A stretch of 64,000 nt of DNA from Opisthocomus hoazin (taxonomy: Eukaryota > Chordata > Aves > Opisthocomiformes > Opisthocomidae), in assembly GCF_030867145.1 (NCBI RefSeq), contig NC_134443.1, forward strand, positions 2,542,001-2,606,000, given 5' to 3'. A program made the translations under genes and the position numbers. Each line of letters starts with the position of its first letter. Position 1 is the stretch's first letter. The notes beneath the pieces are model-generated. The model saw only the letters and a program-made list of their open reading frames with translations. It had not been told where the DNA came from and made no database searches. This document shows, piece by piece, positions 11,271-24,130 of this stretch.

Positions 11271-14200
11271 CTGCTTACCTGTTTTTTCAATAGGAAACAG
11301 CTTTCCTTGATTCCATTGTGGGGAAACAGTTCATAGCTCCCCTGACCCTCCAAAAAATGACAGAAAGCCCCCTCAAAGAAAACTTCCTCCCAGTTTATGA
11401 GTGGCAGAGATTCACCGAAGGACGGGGGACCACAGCCCCAGATCTGAGACTCTCAGCAGAGCTCTGCTCCCTGTGATTCGCACCAGCAGCTCCCCCCTGC
11501 CTGCTCGCCCACTGGCCAGCCCTGCGGGCAGGAGCGTGCCAGCACCCGGCAGGAGGTAAGCAAGGCTCCAGCCTTTCTCCCCCTCTGCCTCAGGGCCCTG
11601 TCTGATTGCTTCAGGCCCAGACTCCTAGGAAACCTGAAAGCTACCTATTTCTGGGAATTCCACCTCCCCTCCACATCTGGGCCCTGAGAGCAGAAGTCAG
11701 CAACCACACAACCCACCTGCCCCTCCCTGCCCACCAAACTGGCACTGAATTTCAGTTGGCAAAGCAGGGAAGAAACCTAGGGCCCCCTGTCCTCCCCTCA
11801 GAATAAATAACAAAGAGTTTCCAGAGGACTGGGAGCTATTTGTATTTGAGCTGCAAGATCCCTTAGTGAACAAACGGCCCTGGGAAGAACCAAACAGTGA
11901 CTACGATGTAAATGGAGCAAAGCTGGGGATGATGGAGTGGGAAAAGAGAGTGTTTAGGGACAATTATATAAGTTTTTAAAAAACAAGCAGGCAACACGCC
12001 GGAAAAGCGTGCTCTAGGAGACTGTGCTGAGCTTGTCCAAGGAGTGCATGTACTAGCTGAAGGAAGGATGGGAGAGGGAAGGGAGGAATGCTGTTGCTGC
12101 CGTCATTACATCTCTTTTCTGTTAAGAAACCGAGCGGAGTGCTGGGGGAGAAGAAAAGCCAGCTGCGGGCTGAGAGCCCGCTCCAAGCATCCTGGGGCCT
12201 GTGCATGGATGGGTTAAGTTCAGGGCGCTCCCGCTCCACGAAGCTTCCAAGCTCTTCCCTGCTTCACCGACACAACAGATCTGAGCACGTGCTGAAGCAT
12301 TTGACTGAACCTGGCTCCTCTAGCAGCCTGAAGGTCTGTTCTCCATGCTGCAACAGGGTGGGTGTGATGCTGAAGTACCAGGGCTCTGGGTCGCAGCCCA
12401 GCCCACCCAATAACCCAGGCTAACTCTTGGCCTTCCAGCAAAACCAAAGGATCTCAGGGACTCAAGAGTTTTAGTTCTTTGCTGGAAGGTTTGTTTGGTC
12501 CTGAAGTACAGCAGTGCAGGCAGATTAGGGACACGTTGATCCGCCAAGCCAGTCCTCATCAGAACACCAAAAGCTCCAGTCTGTAAGAAGCAGCTGGCCT
12601 GCTAGGCCAGATAATTAAGAGCCACGAACAGCCCTCAGTTGCACTGGCTTCCACAGAGCTGCATTAACGTCTATTAACCATGACACTTGCAGGCACATGT
12701 GCAGAGGCCCTGATCCAGGCATCGGGCATGGACTGACGCTGGGAGCAGGCGGCTGTATGCAGGAGATGCTGAGGGATGCTGAGCACTTGCCATCCACGCT
12801 GAGCACCTTGCTAGGCTGCAGCAGCCCTGCCCACCTGCTTGGAAATCTCTGCTGTGCGCGGCGTTCGAGCTCTCTGACCCCGGTGTTCTGCCTCCCGTTT
12901 CACCTGGAAATCCAAAGATCCTCTACTTTTAGCTTTGATTCCTCACCCAGCAAAGACCAGCTCCAGGAGCGACTGATCAGAACTTCAAAGCACAAGGAAG
13001 AGCAGATGTTAGAGAATGGTTCAAAATCCATTTAATCAGAATTCCCCACAATTAACCTTTGTGGCTCCTCTGCTGTGTGAGAAAGGAACATTCTCCTCTT
13101 TCACTTTTCTGTATTGTATGTATGAAGGAATCAAATTGTTTGCAAACCAAGACAGTGAATGGAAATCCGATCCTGAACTTCACGAATACTCATGTCTAAC
13201 GAGCCACCTGGGGTTCATCCCTTAACGAGTCACGGCTCAGAACAGAACAAGAGTTTTCGAAAAAGCTAGCAGGGAATGTAAGGGCCTGGGTCCCTCCCTT
13301 CTCCGAGAATGCCTAAAGGGTTCAGGAATACAAATGAAAGTCAGGTCAGTCAGGAAGGGGTTAGCTACCCTGACCTTTAGTCATTCGGCTTCCTTCCACA
13401 GGAATGGTATCTCCAGCAGATCTCCACTATTTCAGTTGCTTATCCTGGGATAAATAAATCACCTGCTACAGGTATTGATTTCTTTCCATTAACTGTACGC
13501 AAGCCAGACAGTTAAAAGCTGGAGGAGATGATTCTTGTCCATAAGCAAAATGTCATGTCATGTCTCTACTCATTCAAACTCCTTGGAAAGCCTTGGTTTC
13601 CGCAGGTACTGCACAAAGGGGCTTTGAAGGTGCTATTTTTTGCTGCAACTGTTCAAAAGCATATTTACAAACATGATACTGATTTCATTGTTGCTTGAGC
13701 TATCAATGCTTTTCCTATTTGACTTGTATTTCAGGTTCTCCTTTCCTCTTCTTAAAAAGGGGATTTGGGAGGGGGGGAATGGAATGGGTTGTTGCTTTTG
13801 GAAAAAAATCTGCACTGATTTCTATGTAAATGAAACCTTCCATATGTACAGACTCTGGGACGTTGTTCCAGTCTGCTGCAGCTCTGTTTATTTTGATTGA
13901 TTTTAAGGCTGTGATGAAAAGAATTTTTTACATTAAAGGAAAACAAAATTTTAAAAAAGAAGTCTTTCTCAATGGGTTTTGCATAACTAGAATCAAGTGA
14001 TATTTCCAGGACTAAGGTCAAGCATTTTTTCACACTGATGAACTGGACTGCTCCACAAAAAGTCTTTGGCAATGGAAGGGCTACGCTCCCGACCCAGTGA
14101 GGTGGACGGCAGTAGTGCCAACCAGCACGTGTCACTGTGCACAGTGACAGCGACAGCTCAGGGCAGTGATCAACATCCCCTGTTAATCCTGCGGCAGTCC

Positions 14201-16935
14201 TTGTTAGCAGCAAGTTGCCACCATCAGCAAACTCAAGCAAGTCACCCCCTGGCAGCTGTATTAAAGCAGTGGTTGAGGTGGGAAAGGCATTTAGTTTCAA
14301 TTTTAAAAGTACTGAACCACTTGAGACATCACGTGTGACCTCCTGCAACCCAGGCAGCGCCAACAAGATGCTGGGGTCCCCAGTGACTCTCGCATTTCAG
14401 AAAGCCTATCGCGGTGCTGCTATGAGTTGAAGCCTTTAAAAAAGCCAGCACAAGCTCTGTTTCATGCTGAAAACCAGCAGAAAGGTCACGAACAACAGCT
14501 GGCAATGCTGCGGTACCGGGTACGCCCAAGCTCCCCTGCCCAGCCTTTCAGACAGGACTCCGTAAGTCCCTGAAGCTTCTGAGAAGGACTGTGTACGGGG
14601 ACCGGGAGCAGAGAGGCAGATGAGAAGGGAGGTTACCAGAGGGCAGCCGGCAGCTCAGCTGGGACTTGGAATAGTTCCTCCCTAAGCCTTTGCCGTTAAC
14701 TGCAGGCTGGTTTGGGCTGGAAGCAGGGAGTGAGTTCCTATCACTTCCAGGTTACTGTCCAAGCCTCCTCTGATGAGGAGTAAGGAGGGAGAGGTTGTAA
14801 CTTGGGTAAATCTGGGGCTCGCTGCAGCTGAGGGAAGGCCAGCCCAGAAGTCGAGCTCTGCCGTGGCGAGGACCAGCCCGCAGCACACCCGCTGCCGGCC
14901 CTCCCGGCCCTCGCTGTCTCCTCAGCAGGAAGACGTGGCCACTGTCCTACCCAGCGCCTACCGCAGCAGCACGGCCCCTGGCCGCGCACGCAGTCACTCC
15001 CTGCAGCCGATTTATGCCACGGGCACTGCCGGAGAGTCATCAGATGCTACAGTACCACTGGCTTCATCTTTTACATCGCAAGCTCAAGCCCTGGACATTT
15101 TGCAGCTCTTAGAATTGCAGTTCCCTCCTACAAGTTTCCTTAAAATACGCAGTAACATACCGCACCCAGCAGCATTTTTGAGAATCAAGGCAATTTTTTG
15201 TTTCTTTTGACCTGCCTCAGTGTCTGCTCTCACCAGAGCAGTGTGACAGAGGTATCTAACGCTGTCAGAAAGACCCCTCTCCAGGCTCACAGAGGGTTTA
15301 AACGACACTCGGCCGTGCCCTGGCCAGGCTGGCAGGGAGCAGAAAGGGCAGCGACGGGGCAGGACGGGAGGCAGGAGGCACCACAAACTCATGGAGAGCA
15401 CGGCTCAGACCTAGGTGCCTCACACTGCACGGCTCTGAGCCGAGCGCCCTGCCTGTATTTGCCAGACATTCCCACTCACCAGTTCCTGCATCAGGTTTAA
15501 TAACCTGGGCTTGAATCTGAACTTTGTGCCTTAGCATAATCCCCTGGAAGGATATTTGTCTTTACTGCTGTCAGTAAAATCCCTCTATCTGTTGGTAACA
15601 AAGGGTAAGGTTTGCTCTCGGTGACCTCGGCAACAGTAACTGGAAGTTTGCAGAAAGCAAGCATACAGCCTGTTTTTACACAGTGATCCAAGCGGAGACA
15701 GGAAGAACAGGTTGGAAAAACAGATTTTAAATACACAAAAATTCATTAAACTCTTCCATGGTTTCCACAACTTCTAGGCCGGCTCTTACAGCCTGAGAAA
15801 TGTCCTGTTGCTGGGTTTATATTTCAGTAACCTCACCTGCATGCGCCAAGTCTTATAGATGGTTTCAGAAAATCACTCTCTTAAAAATCAGATGGAGAAT
15901 AAAAACATTCAACAGCTGTAGGAGTTGGCCTACAGGATTTCCACCCCCACTGATGGATTTCAAACCCTTCTCCCAATTTATAAATCTGAGTCTAGTTTTA
16001 TTAACCCTGCTGCAGATTTACAGATCCTATTAGCGCTTTACAAATCACACCAATCTGCCCTAAAGAAAAAGTCCTGATTTATAAAGCCGCGTGCTCTGCT
16101 TAGGCAACAAGGCCCTGTCACAATCAATAAGCAGCTGCATAAACTTGTTCCCATATTTTATTTTATCTCGGACACTCTCAGTCTGAGCTGTCTGTTGTGA
16201 TGATGCAGAGTCTGATGAAGAAGGAAGTCTCCACAGGGAATTTTTCTCCCCGGAGAAGTCCAGATATTGCAAAAATATTTGATAGACAGGCAGATCCATG
16301 CATACACGCGTAGGCAGCTCTGTTCACCTCTCACTGTCACACCACGGCCTCTGCCCGCTCCAGGACCTGATGTACCTCCCACAGCCGGTCAGCCTGAGCT
16401 GTGGGACACCCGCAGCCAGTTTGCCGTCTGGGGTGGCGGCAGGAGCCACGCTCCGCGACACAGACTGCCAGGCCCTTTTTCAACACACGTAATCTGCGGG
16501 CCAAAAGTAACCACAGAACAAACGTGTCTGCAACAAGTCCGTTGCCATTCAGTCGCCAGCTGCGCGAAAAAGCCGCCTGGTGCTTTGTGATAGGAAAACC
16601 TCAAAAAATGCTGCACTCAGGTCTTGTTTCAGTAAGCCCTCAAAAATTCAAATACTGTTCCAAGATATCTCAGAAGTTTAAAAAACAGGCTGGACAGATT
16701 TTCCTGTGCTTCCTGCATCGAGATAGGCTGGAAAGACCTGAAGAAACAGCTCTCTTGTTTTCCAAGCTCTGCGTTGAGTCTCTTGCAGAACTTAGAAAAG
16801 CAGCAGCAGGAACTTGAAAAACAATTGACAACTGTCTCTGCTGGACTAGTGGAGCAACGGAAATTGCGAGCACTCTGAGAAGAGCTTTAAAGAGTCAATA
16901 TGGAATTCTTTGTGCCTGCTGCTATCTCTAGCTTT
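11271..16935. other. Intergenic, no gene seen
   Basis: Unique-looking sequence with alternating GC-rich patches (11450-11750, 14640-15050) and AT-rich patches (13630-13980). It holds a short tandem of atgtc at about 13549-13566. The longest non-genic open frame of the window (13752-14366, - strand) is here, but it has no recognisable motif and reads into low-complexity Pro/Ser sequence. Confidence 0.65.
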
Positions 16936-16938
16936 TTG

Positions 16939-16964
16939 GGTACCTCACCTCAGAGTGAGGTACC
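16939..16964. repeat. Perfect 10-bp inverted repeat, 6-base loop
   Basis: ggtacctcac at 16939-16948 pairs exactly with gtgaggtacc at 16955-16964 around the loop ctcaga. The stem does not extend beyond 10 bp. It is too short to call a microRNA precursor. Confidence 0.85.
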
Positions 16965-19429
16965 TCTTCTTGCTCTGTAAATCACTTAGCTTCCCGAAGT
17001 ATCTGCTTCTGGACATTTATTCTGGTCTTTACTTCCAAGATAACCTCACCATTCCAGCACCAGCCTCAGCTCCCCTTCCTGTCCTTGTTCTTGCATCTGA
17101 TCACCTCTCCTTACCCCTTGCTACATTTTTCCACCTCTGGTTCTCTGCTCTCTCCCTGCCAGCCCCTGAGACGGTCCCCTGCCTGCGACAGCATTTCCAA
17201 GGACACTGGCGTGTTACAATGAACCCTAATGGAGCTTCAAAGCCAAAGCAAGCACAGACGTGGCTTTGTGCATCGCACACCAGTTTCGTGGATCCATCCA
17301 TGCAGGAATAACACTGCACAAAGAGGGCATGCTTGGCCAACAGAGGAGCAACAAGTCTGCATTCCCAGAAGGGGCTGGCTGTATTGTCCAGTGTGTCAAT
17401 TATGTCGGCTCTGGAGACAAAAAATTGTATCATTATAAGAATAAAGGGCACCCTGGCAGAGCAGCACAGAACCGAACAATTTTGAAGCCTGCTAAAGGCC
17501 AAGAAATCTTGCTCATGCACAACTGTGCCTTGAAAACACATGCAAGCTGGGGAGAAGGGGTGTTGAGAGGAGGTATTTCTCATCACACTTCAGGGAGATC
17601 AGATTGGGCCCTGGATTCTTAGATAAGATGTAGGCAAAGTGTCTCCTACAAAAATAGCTGCAATTTGCCTGACAAATGCCGACGAGCGTGTGAGTGTTGT
17701 TTTGCTTTGCTTGTCAGCTGCCACTCCGCAGGCAGCAAGCTCGCTTCCCTTCACCCTCTCTGCCTGCTTCTCCTTCTCCGTCTCTGCTGCCTGCTCTCTC
17801 TCCGCAGCCAATCCCCGGCACGCTCCAGCTCCTGGCCAAATAAGGAGAAGCAGCTCGAGGAACCCCGGGTGTGTGCAGGCACCCCTGCACCCACCCAGCC
17901 AAGCAGCTGAGCCAAAGCTGCTTTTTTTGGTGAATTCCCCCTCCCCAGCTCAAAGACAGGCAAACCTCCTTCTCCCTCCCTCTTCTGCCTTCCTGAAGAA
18001 ATAACGGAGAGACACCTGGGAAAAGCCTGGGATACTACCAGTACACAACAGCCTGGGAACAGAGGTTTGAAAAATCAACAAAACCCCCCAGCAACAACAG
18101 AGGGCCATGCGTCAACCTGCAGCTGAACTGATTTGGAAAACAGGCACCGAGAGAAGCTGTCACAGCGCGCAGCAAACCCGCCCACGGGAGCACACTGCGG
18201 GGTGCAGAGGGTGCCCCGCTCTGCAGAGCTGAGCTGCCGGGGCTGCTGCGTCCGCAGGCAAGGGTGGCTTGTATGGTGTCCTGAAGTTTTACCCACTGCA
18301 TGTTTTAATCACAAAACCAGCGGCTCTTGCCCGTGAATCCTTACAGATATTTCACAACCCAGCCTGCTGCCACACAGAGAACCAGCCTGCCTGCTCTGCC
18401 AGTCTTGCCCTGCTCTCCCCAGCTCCGGCACGTTTAAAGCTGCAAAGCAGCTCAGTTTCAGCAGCAGCCTCCTCCCTGGTCCCACAGCCGGTCTGGGGCA
18501 AGGCCCGCTGTACAGGGATGTGCAGCTCAGCATCAGATGATGCCCTTCTAGCTTTTAAAAACTCATTTCAAAGCAGAGACCCTGGCAGAATGGGGGGTAG
18601 CAGCAAGGTACGAAGCTGGATTTTCAGCCTTGCGGTGCCTAGATCAGCAGTGAGTGGAAACTATCTTCAGTTCGTGACGTGTTCAGCTGTCAGCAATCCC
18701 AGGGGGGTAGGGTATCAATTGAAGATTTTCCACAGACACTTTTGATGAAAACAATGACAAAATGTGTATTTGCAGTTTATTTTTCCACAGAAAAAAGTTG
18801 GGCCTTTTGTCAAATGAAGCAAACCCCAAATATCTGTTTTTAAATTCTCAGGGGAGTTGTAGTGAATTTGCTCTGCGCTCCCCTCTGGGGCTGGGAGTCC
18901 CAGGCAGTCTCCACTTCTCACGCTGCGCTGTGGTGGGCCTTTTTTGGAGACGGGAAGACAGCCTCGCAGCTGCGGCCCATAGAGCATTTTCACACTGTCC
19001 TAATTTTTCTTGAGAAAAACAAAGAAAACAGAACAGCGTATCTGAAAGTCTGATAATCTGAAAGTTTTTCTATCAGGATTCTCCTGCAGCATACACATGA
19101 CTTTGCAAGGCTGGAGGGACAGAAGAAATGTGGCCCCCCAAGGTAAAAAATCACGACAGTGAGATCTGTTGACAGCCCGTTGGTCTCAGAGCGTCGAGGG
19201 GACAGGGACAGGGACCCCTGCAGTCCTGTATCCCTGGTCTTTTAGCTGGGGATAAATGAACCATGAGGAAATCTGGTTACACACACTGTCAACTGTGTGG
19301 CACATGCAGCCTGGACTTCCAGCACCAGGAGCAGGAGCTGCCATGGTTGTCATAGCCTTGCCCAAAGAATTTTAAGTGGGAGGGAAAATTAGGAATGTGA
19401 CGATCTTGCTTGTGCTATGGATGTTGAGA

Positions 19430-19565
19430 ATGGCCGGCCATCGTTTTGGTGACACCTCTGCGGTGGCTGCCACCTTGTTAGACACTGGTGATCAAACACA
19501 GGATCTCCACACACAACAGTTACTGCCGAAGCCAGTGCTGCTTAGCCGGTGCTGTACCAGACTTG
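19430..19565 (-). mobile_element. Possible tRNA-derived SINE fragment
   Basis: Read on the - strand, this stretch has an A-box-like gGCTAAGCAGCacTGG (about 19535-19550) and, about 40 bases further on, a B-box-like tgTTTGATCacc (about 19486-19497). That spacing matches a decayed tRNA-derived SINE head. Both boxes diverge from consensus and I see no poly(A) or target duplication, so this is tentative. Confidence 0.3.
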
Positions 19566-20122
19566 TACCCTCTGTGGAATTAATAGTCTGTCTCATGTCT
19601 TATTTTCATAGCCTGCTAACGCCCTTCAGAATCAATAACTCAAAGCAAGCATAACAGGCCAGATAAAGACAGCAGCTGCAAAATTTCTGAATTACTGCAC
19701 GGCCTTTTAAAGCAAGGAAGACTATTAAGAGGCTTTTGGTGGTTATAAATAGAATTTACACACACTTGGAGGCAACTTTTACACTGCTGGAGTGAGGGAA
19801 AGGACTTTGGTATAAAGAAGAAACACGCCTGCAGTGTTTAAATAGCAGTGGTCCACATCCTGGAATTCTGTCTTACAAAAGCGGTTCACAGTAATAAATC
19901 ATGGTGGATAAAGTCATATTCCTCCAGCAGTTTCCCGTCTCGGAGCCTTCCACTGCATTAAGGGGAAAAAAAAAGAAAAGCCCCCAAACCCGAGAAGGGA
20001 GCATAAACAATCGTGACTCATGCCCGAGGGTTCTCAGTCTGGTGAGGTGGGTGGATAAATACAGTTTTCTGATACAGCTGATAGTTCCTGCTGTGCAGAA
20101 GTATTTCTTGGAGTTACTGATG

Positions 20123-20148
20123 AAGGAAACTGCAGAAGGAAACTGCAG
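20123..20148. repeat. 13-bp perfect tandem duplication
   Basis: The unit aaggaaactgcag occurs twice head to tail (20123-20135, 20136-20148) and is followed by a short gttgttgttgg run. Confidence 0.85.
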
Positions 20149-23100
20149 AAGTTGTTGTTGGTTTTTACTCTCTAATAAGCCAAATCCCTTAAAAAGATAA
20201 GGCCAGCTCTATTTCTGGCGGTCTGCAGAAGGTGGAAAGCTATAGGCCCTCTTATATCCTGACCGTGATGGTAAAATATGGTTGAATAATACGTTCAGCA
20301 CACACTTAGAATAAAATCAATGGGATTCAAATGCACTCCATTATGTTATTGAAGCTGCGTGAATTTTTTTCTGGACACTCGTATCAGCAGCTGTAGATGA
20401 ACACCCAGTCATTCAGGCTGGGGAGCAGAGGGTGGTCTGGAGCTCCAATGAAGCCTGCTTCCACGACTGTGTGCCTTATCAATTTTACTTACAATTTTAC
20501 TTTTGACATACAATGTCCCCTGGAGATGCCCATCTTTCCATTGATTGCAGAGGGGCCGTTGACAAGTAGGTTACTCACGTCGAGATCCTGTAATTCCATG
20601 CTCAGAGAAGTGCCAGGGATTTACCGCTTGTTAAGTGCATGTAAATGGGCAGCTACCTGCCACGGAGAAGAGCTCTCAGCAGACGGGAATGCACTTACAC
20701 TGAACTCACTTATCGTAACACTCCATTTTTCAGTAAATTTTGTGAAAATTTTGGGCTGTTTTCAAAACTGCAGTGTATTGAGAAGACAGTTTTATTTCTG
20801 CAAATTTCCTGTGTCGAGGGAAGCTGCGCTATAGAAAAACCTACTTAAGCATACAGGAGTACAGTTATCTTGAATCTCTCAAGTCTTTCTGCTTTGTTAT
20901 TGAGAGGCATCACTAATGGCAAGCATGGTGCTTCTATCCTCGGAGTACTGGAGCACTGAAATCCTCTTCCACGTCCCAAGAGACAGGAAAAAAATAGAAA
21001 ATAGTTTGACCTACATTCACAAGAATAATTATTGACTTAACAAGTTTTAACCAGTTTTTCAAATTGAAGCTCAGCAAGAACAGACCCACTCCCTAAAAAA
21101 GATAAGAAAAAAAGGAAAGAAGTCAGTCTTACTGTACGTCAAATGCACGTGTGTGCAGTGATCATATGTAAATGCCTCCCTGGGATACGCATATGTGGAT
21201 ATTTGTGTGTGCTGGTGTCTCTTTAGGAAGGGCTCTTTTTTGTGACATGTTGTGCGGTGCCTCGCAGTGTGGTCTCTGGTCTTCCACCGGCAATTTCTGC
21301 CCACTCTCCGTCCAGGAGGAGGTACGGCGGGGTAGGTACAGCCAAGCAGGCTATAGTCCTTCTTTGGAACCCGCGTGAGCAGTGCTGGGAACACGACTGT
21401 GAGCCATTAACAAAAACTGCCCGAGAAGGGCTCCTTTAGCGCTTCCCTCGTGTGACCACATGGACCAAGGGCAGCTGGAAATCCAGCAGCCATGGCTGCC
21501 AGAGTTTCAGGATTACAGCTACGCACACTTCGCATCGGACACACTGCTTGTCCCTGGGATTAACATCTGAGAAAGAAAGGCGAAAGGCCTTCAAATATCA
21601 GTACTTGAGACTGGAGTTAAAAAGAAAGTAGCATGGAAAAGCTGAAAAAGTACTGACTAGCATTTGTGCTTGGGGAACTCTTTCCTGTATCCTACCAGAA
21701 ACTCGCAATGACATCAACCGCCCCATTACTGTCCCGAGTTCACAGAAATCCACCGTTTTCAAGGTACTTTCTCGTTAAGGCTCCTTTCGGACTCCCAAGA
21801 ATCTATTTGATCCCAAATCAAGACATGGGACTATGATACAAAATATTCTGAATGATAGATCTGATCCTGCCTGAGGCCAGAAAGATAGATTGGACGATTT
21901 ATTACGGCCAATTCCTAATTTTGATTCTGCAATGAATTAATTGTAACTGATTTTTAACAATAATCCCAGTTATTCAACACATAGAAGGCTTTTGTTCCTA
22001 AACACTAACCTTGGACAGGCGTTCGTATCCCTAGTCTTTCACCTCAAGGTATCATACTTACAGACACTGCTTCAGGGAAACTTCCCTGTTCAACACAATA
22101 CTGAAACTGATGCTTAATTCATCACGGGCTTAAGTGCTCTCCTGAACTAGGGCTAGCGAGAAGGAAACCATATCATACACAAAGTAGAACTAATTAATCT
22201 CCTGATTATTTTGCCATTACTGGTAGCGAGTACTAGTAGTGAGCTTGGGTGTTTCATTACAGCACAGGCAATTGAAAGCGGCAGTGATTGAGTTAGGATC
22301 CACTTTTTACTAATATTTTCCTGTGCAAACACAGGCAGGTTCATTTCTCCATCTAAGAAAAATGCTGCACAGCCCTGTTTGTTTTTATACAGCATCTGCC
22401 ATGCAAAAGAAAGAGAGCAGAGACAGCACTTAACGCAGCAGCTCACAGCCAAGACAGACAGCAGTTAAGTGATAATGTGTGTCCATACGCAACAACTATT
22501 GTAAAGAGCTATTACTGAGCATCCGGGAAAGGGATGACTCGAGAGCTAAGAGAACCACTATTCATTTTAAATCCAGTCTGTAGTCCAGCACGCAGAAAAG
22601 GCTGTAGGATGACAATGAGAATGTACGGTTCAACTATATCACTTCTGGGGTATGAAGTGAGGATGACTTACGTAATGTCACTAAAATTAATGGCACAGAA
22701 AGGGCTCAAACCTTAGTTTCAGGCAAGCGACCACACCATGGAATCTCTCTGAAGACATCAAAGAAAACCTCCCATATAAGCAGTGGCAACCAAACCTCAT
22801 TCACAACCTCTTTTCCTCCATGATCTCGACACTGCCGTGGGAGCTAAAACCAGATCTGACTGAGTTGCTACCCTTCAGTTCTTCGGTGTACTGCACAGTC
22901 GGGGGGGTTGTGCTCTGGGCTGAGAGCAGAGAGCACTCTGAAAATTGTTACTGATGGACCTGCCTTTCCCGCAGTCTCTCCACATCTTCCGAACGAGCCA
23001 CTGGTCAGCCAGACCATCCACAAGATGTTTAATCCCTTTGTAAGCTATAATGAGCCCAGGCTGCATTAATTCTGCAGGTAAAAGTCATTATATAGCCTCA

Positions 23101-23156
23101 GCTCCCCTCAGACAGAGCACCCCACATTTGAGATCAAGTTACAGAGCTGACTAACA

Positions 23157-23265
23157 GGAACGCACGAATTGCTAGAATGGATGAGACCCAAAGGCCCTTT
23201 CTTCAGTGTTTTATATCCAAACCAGAACAAGAGGAGATGCTTTAGAGGAAAGTGTGAGACTCTGC
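23157..23265 (+). mobile_element. Old sauropsid-type interspersed repeat fragment
   Basis: The phrases aattgctagaatggatgaga, cccaaaggccc and agatgctttagaggaaagtg occur in this order. From memory, this order and wording match a repeat common in turtle and crocodilian genomes (its wording is close to a tggatcagaccaaaggtcc... agatgcttcagaggaaggtg pattern). No terminal duplication is visible. The family name cannot be fixed without a repeat library. Confidence 0.4.
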
Positions 23266-23679
23266 TTCCCAAATCCAGCCACCCTGTTGACACTTTACAA
23301 AGAGACTGGCTTAGATCCCAAAGCAGGAGGATTCCTATCACTTCTGGAATTGCTGTTACGAACCATCAAATCTTACAGCATCCTTGGTCTCCAGGTTTAG
23401 GAGTTTCCGCTGCCTCAATACACTGCCATTACTGGCACGGCAGGGTCCTGCCGGAGACGGGTGAGCCAGCCATGGCGGGTGACCCAAGAACCACACAGAC
23501 CTCACACTTCTTTATAAGCTCTTCACACACGAGAGAGTCACTCGCTGTGCACACACCCGTTCTTCTCAAGACTGACTGCTTGCTAGCCTGGGTTATCCCA
23601 CTTGATCTTTTTTGAACACTAGGGCAGAACAAGTATTTTGCATTCTAAAAATTTCCATAAATCCACATATTTAACAGGT

Positions 23680-24130
23680 AATATGAGCTGGCCAAAGGTG
23701 TCCTCAACTAACTCTCTGAGGACACTTTGTGGAAGCTTTCTAGACCGGATGTTTTAAACAATTTTTCCTACTTGCCATTATCTATTACTAATGAACTGGA
23801 AAATAGCGCATCATCATTGTATGATTCTGGCACATAATTCTTGATTTTTTCTGAACTCCAGTGAGAAGTATTTGTTAAAAATTTCTGGCTTTTTCTGCAT
23901 AATTATCAACACTGTTAGTGTCTCCGTCTATTAAAAGTCCTGTACTGTTATTAGGACTTCTTTTCTCTAAATTACAATTTTAAATATTCCTTATTTTGTC
24001 CTTAAAACCGACAGCCAGAAATTTCTGTCTTTAACTGCCTTTTTTCCTTCTGTATTTCATGCACTTCATAAAACTAATTCATATAAATTGCTCTCAATCC
24101 CTCCGTCTCCTCATTTCGATTTGTTACATA
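23680..24130 (-). mobile_element. Degenerate CR1/L2-type LINE fragment
   Basis: On the - strand the core (about 23860-23985) translates to a run containing STGLLIDGDTNSVDNYAEKA. After a one-base shift, FNKYFSLEF follows. This resembles the linker between endonuclease and reverse transcriptase in CR1/L2-clade non-LTR retrotransposons, where a G-x-L...DG...T...AEKAE.LN.FFS pattern is typical. Upstream on the same strand, KDKIRNI and N-L-E-K-R-S-P fit the preceding segment. Stops and frameshifts show it is long dead. The ends are approximate. Confidence 0.5.

Larger units (their letters stand above)
16965..23155. other. Intergenic, no gene seen
   Basis: Holds a pyrimidine-rich tract at about 17735-17810, a GC-rich patch at 18130-18530, a 13-bp tandem duplication at 20123-20148 (unit aaggaaactgcag), and a possible tRNA-derived SINE near 19.5 kb (listed separately). 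No open frame resembles a known protein. Confidence 0.65.

Noticed and set aside
13752..14366. Longest non-genic open frame, 204 codons, - strand
   Set aside because: No recognisable domain or composition typical of protein. It runs into Lys/Asn- and Pro/Ser-rich low-complexity sequence, and no promoter or splice context is seen.
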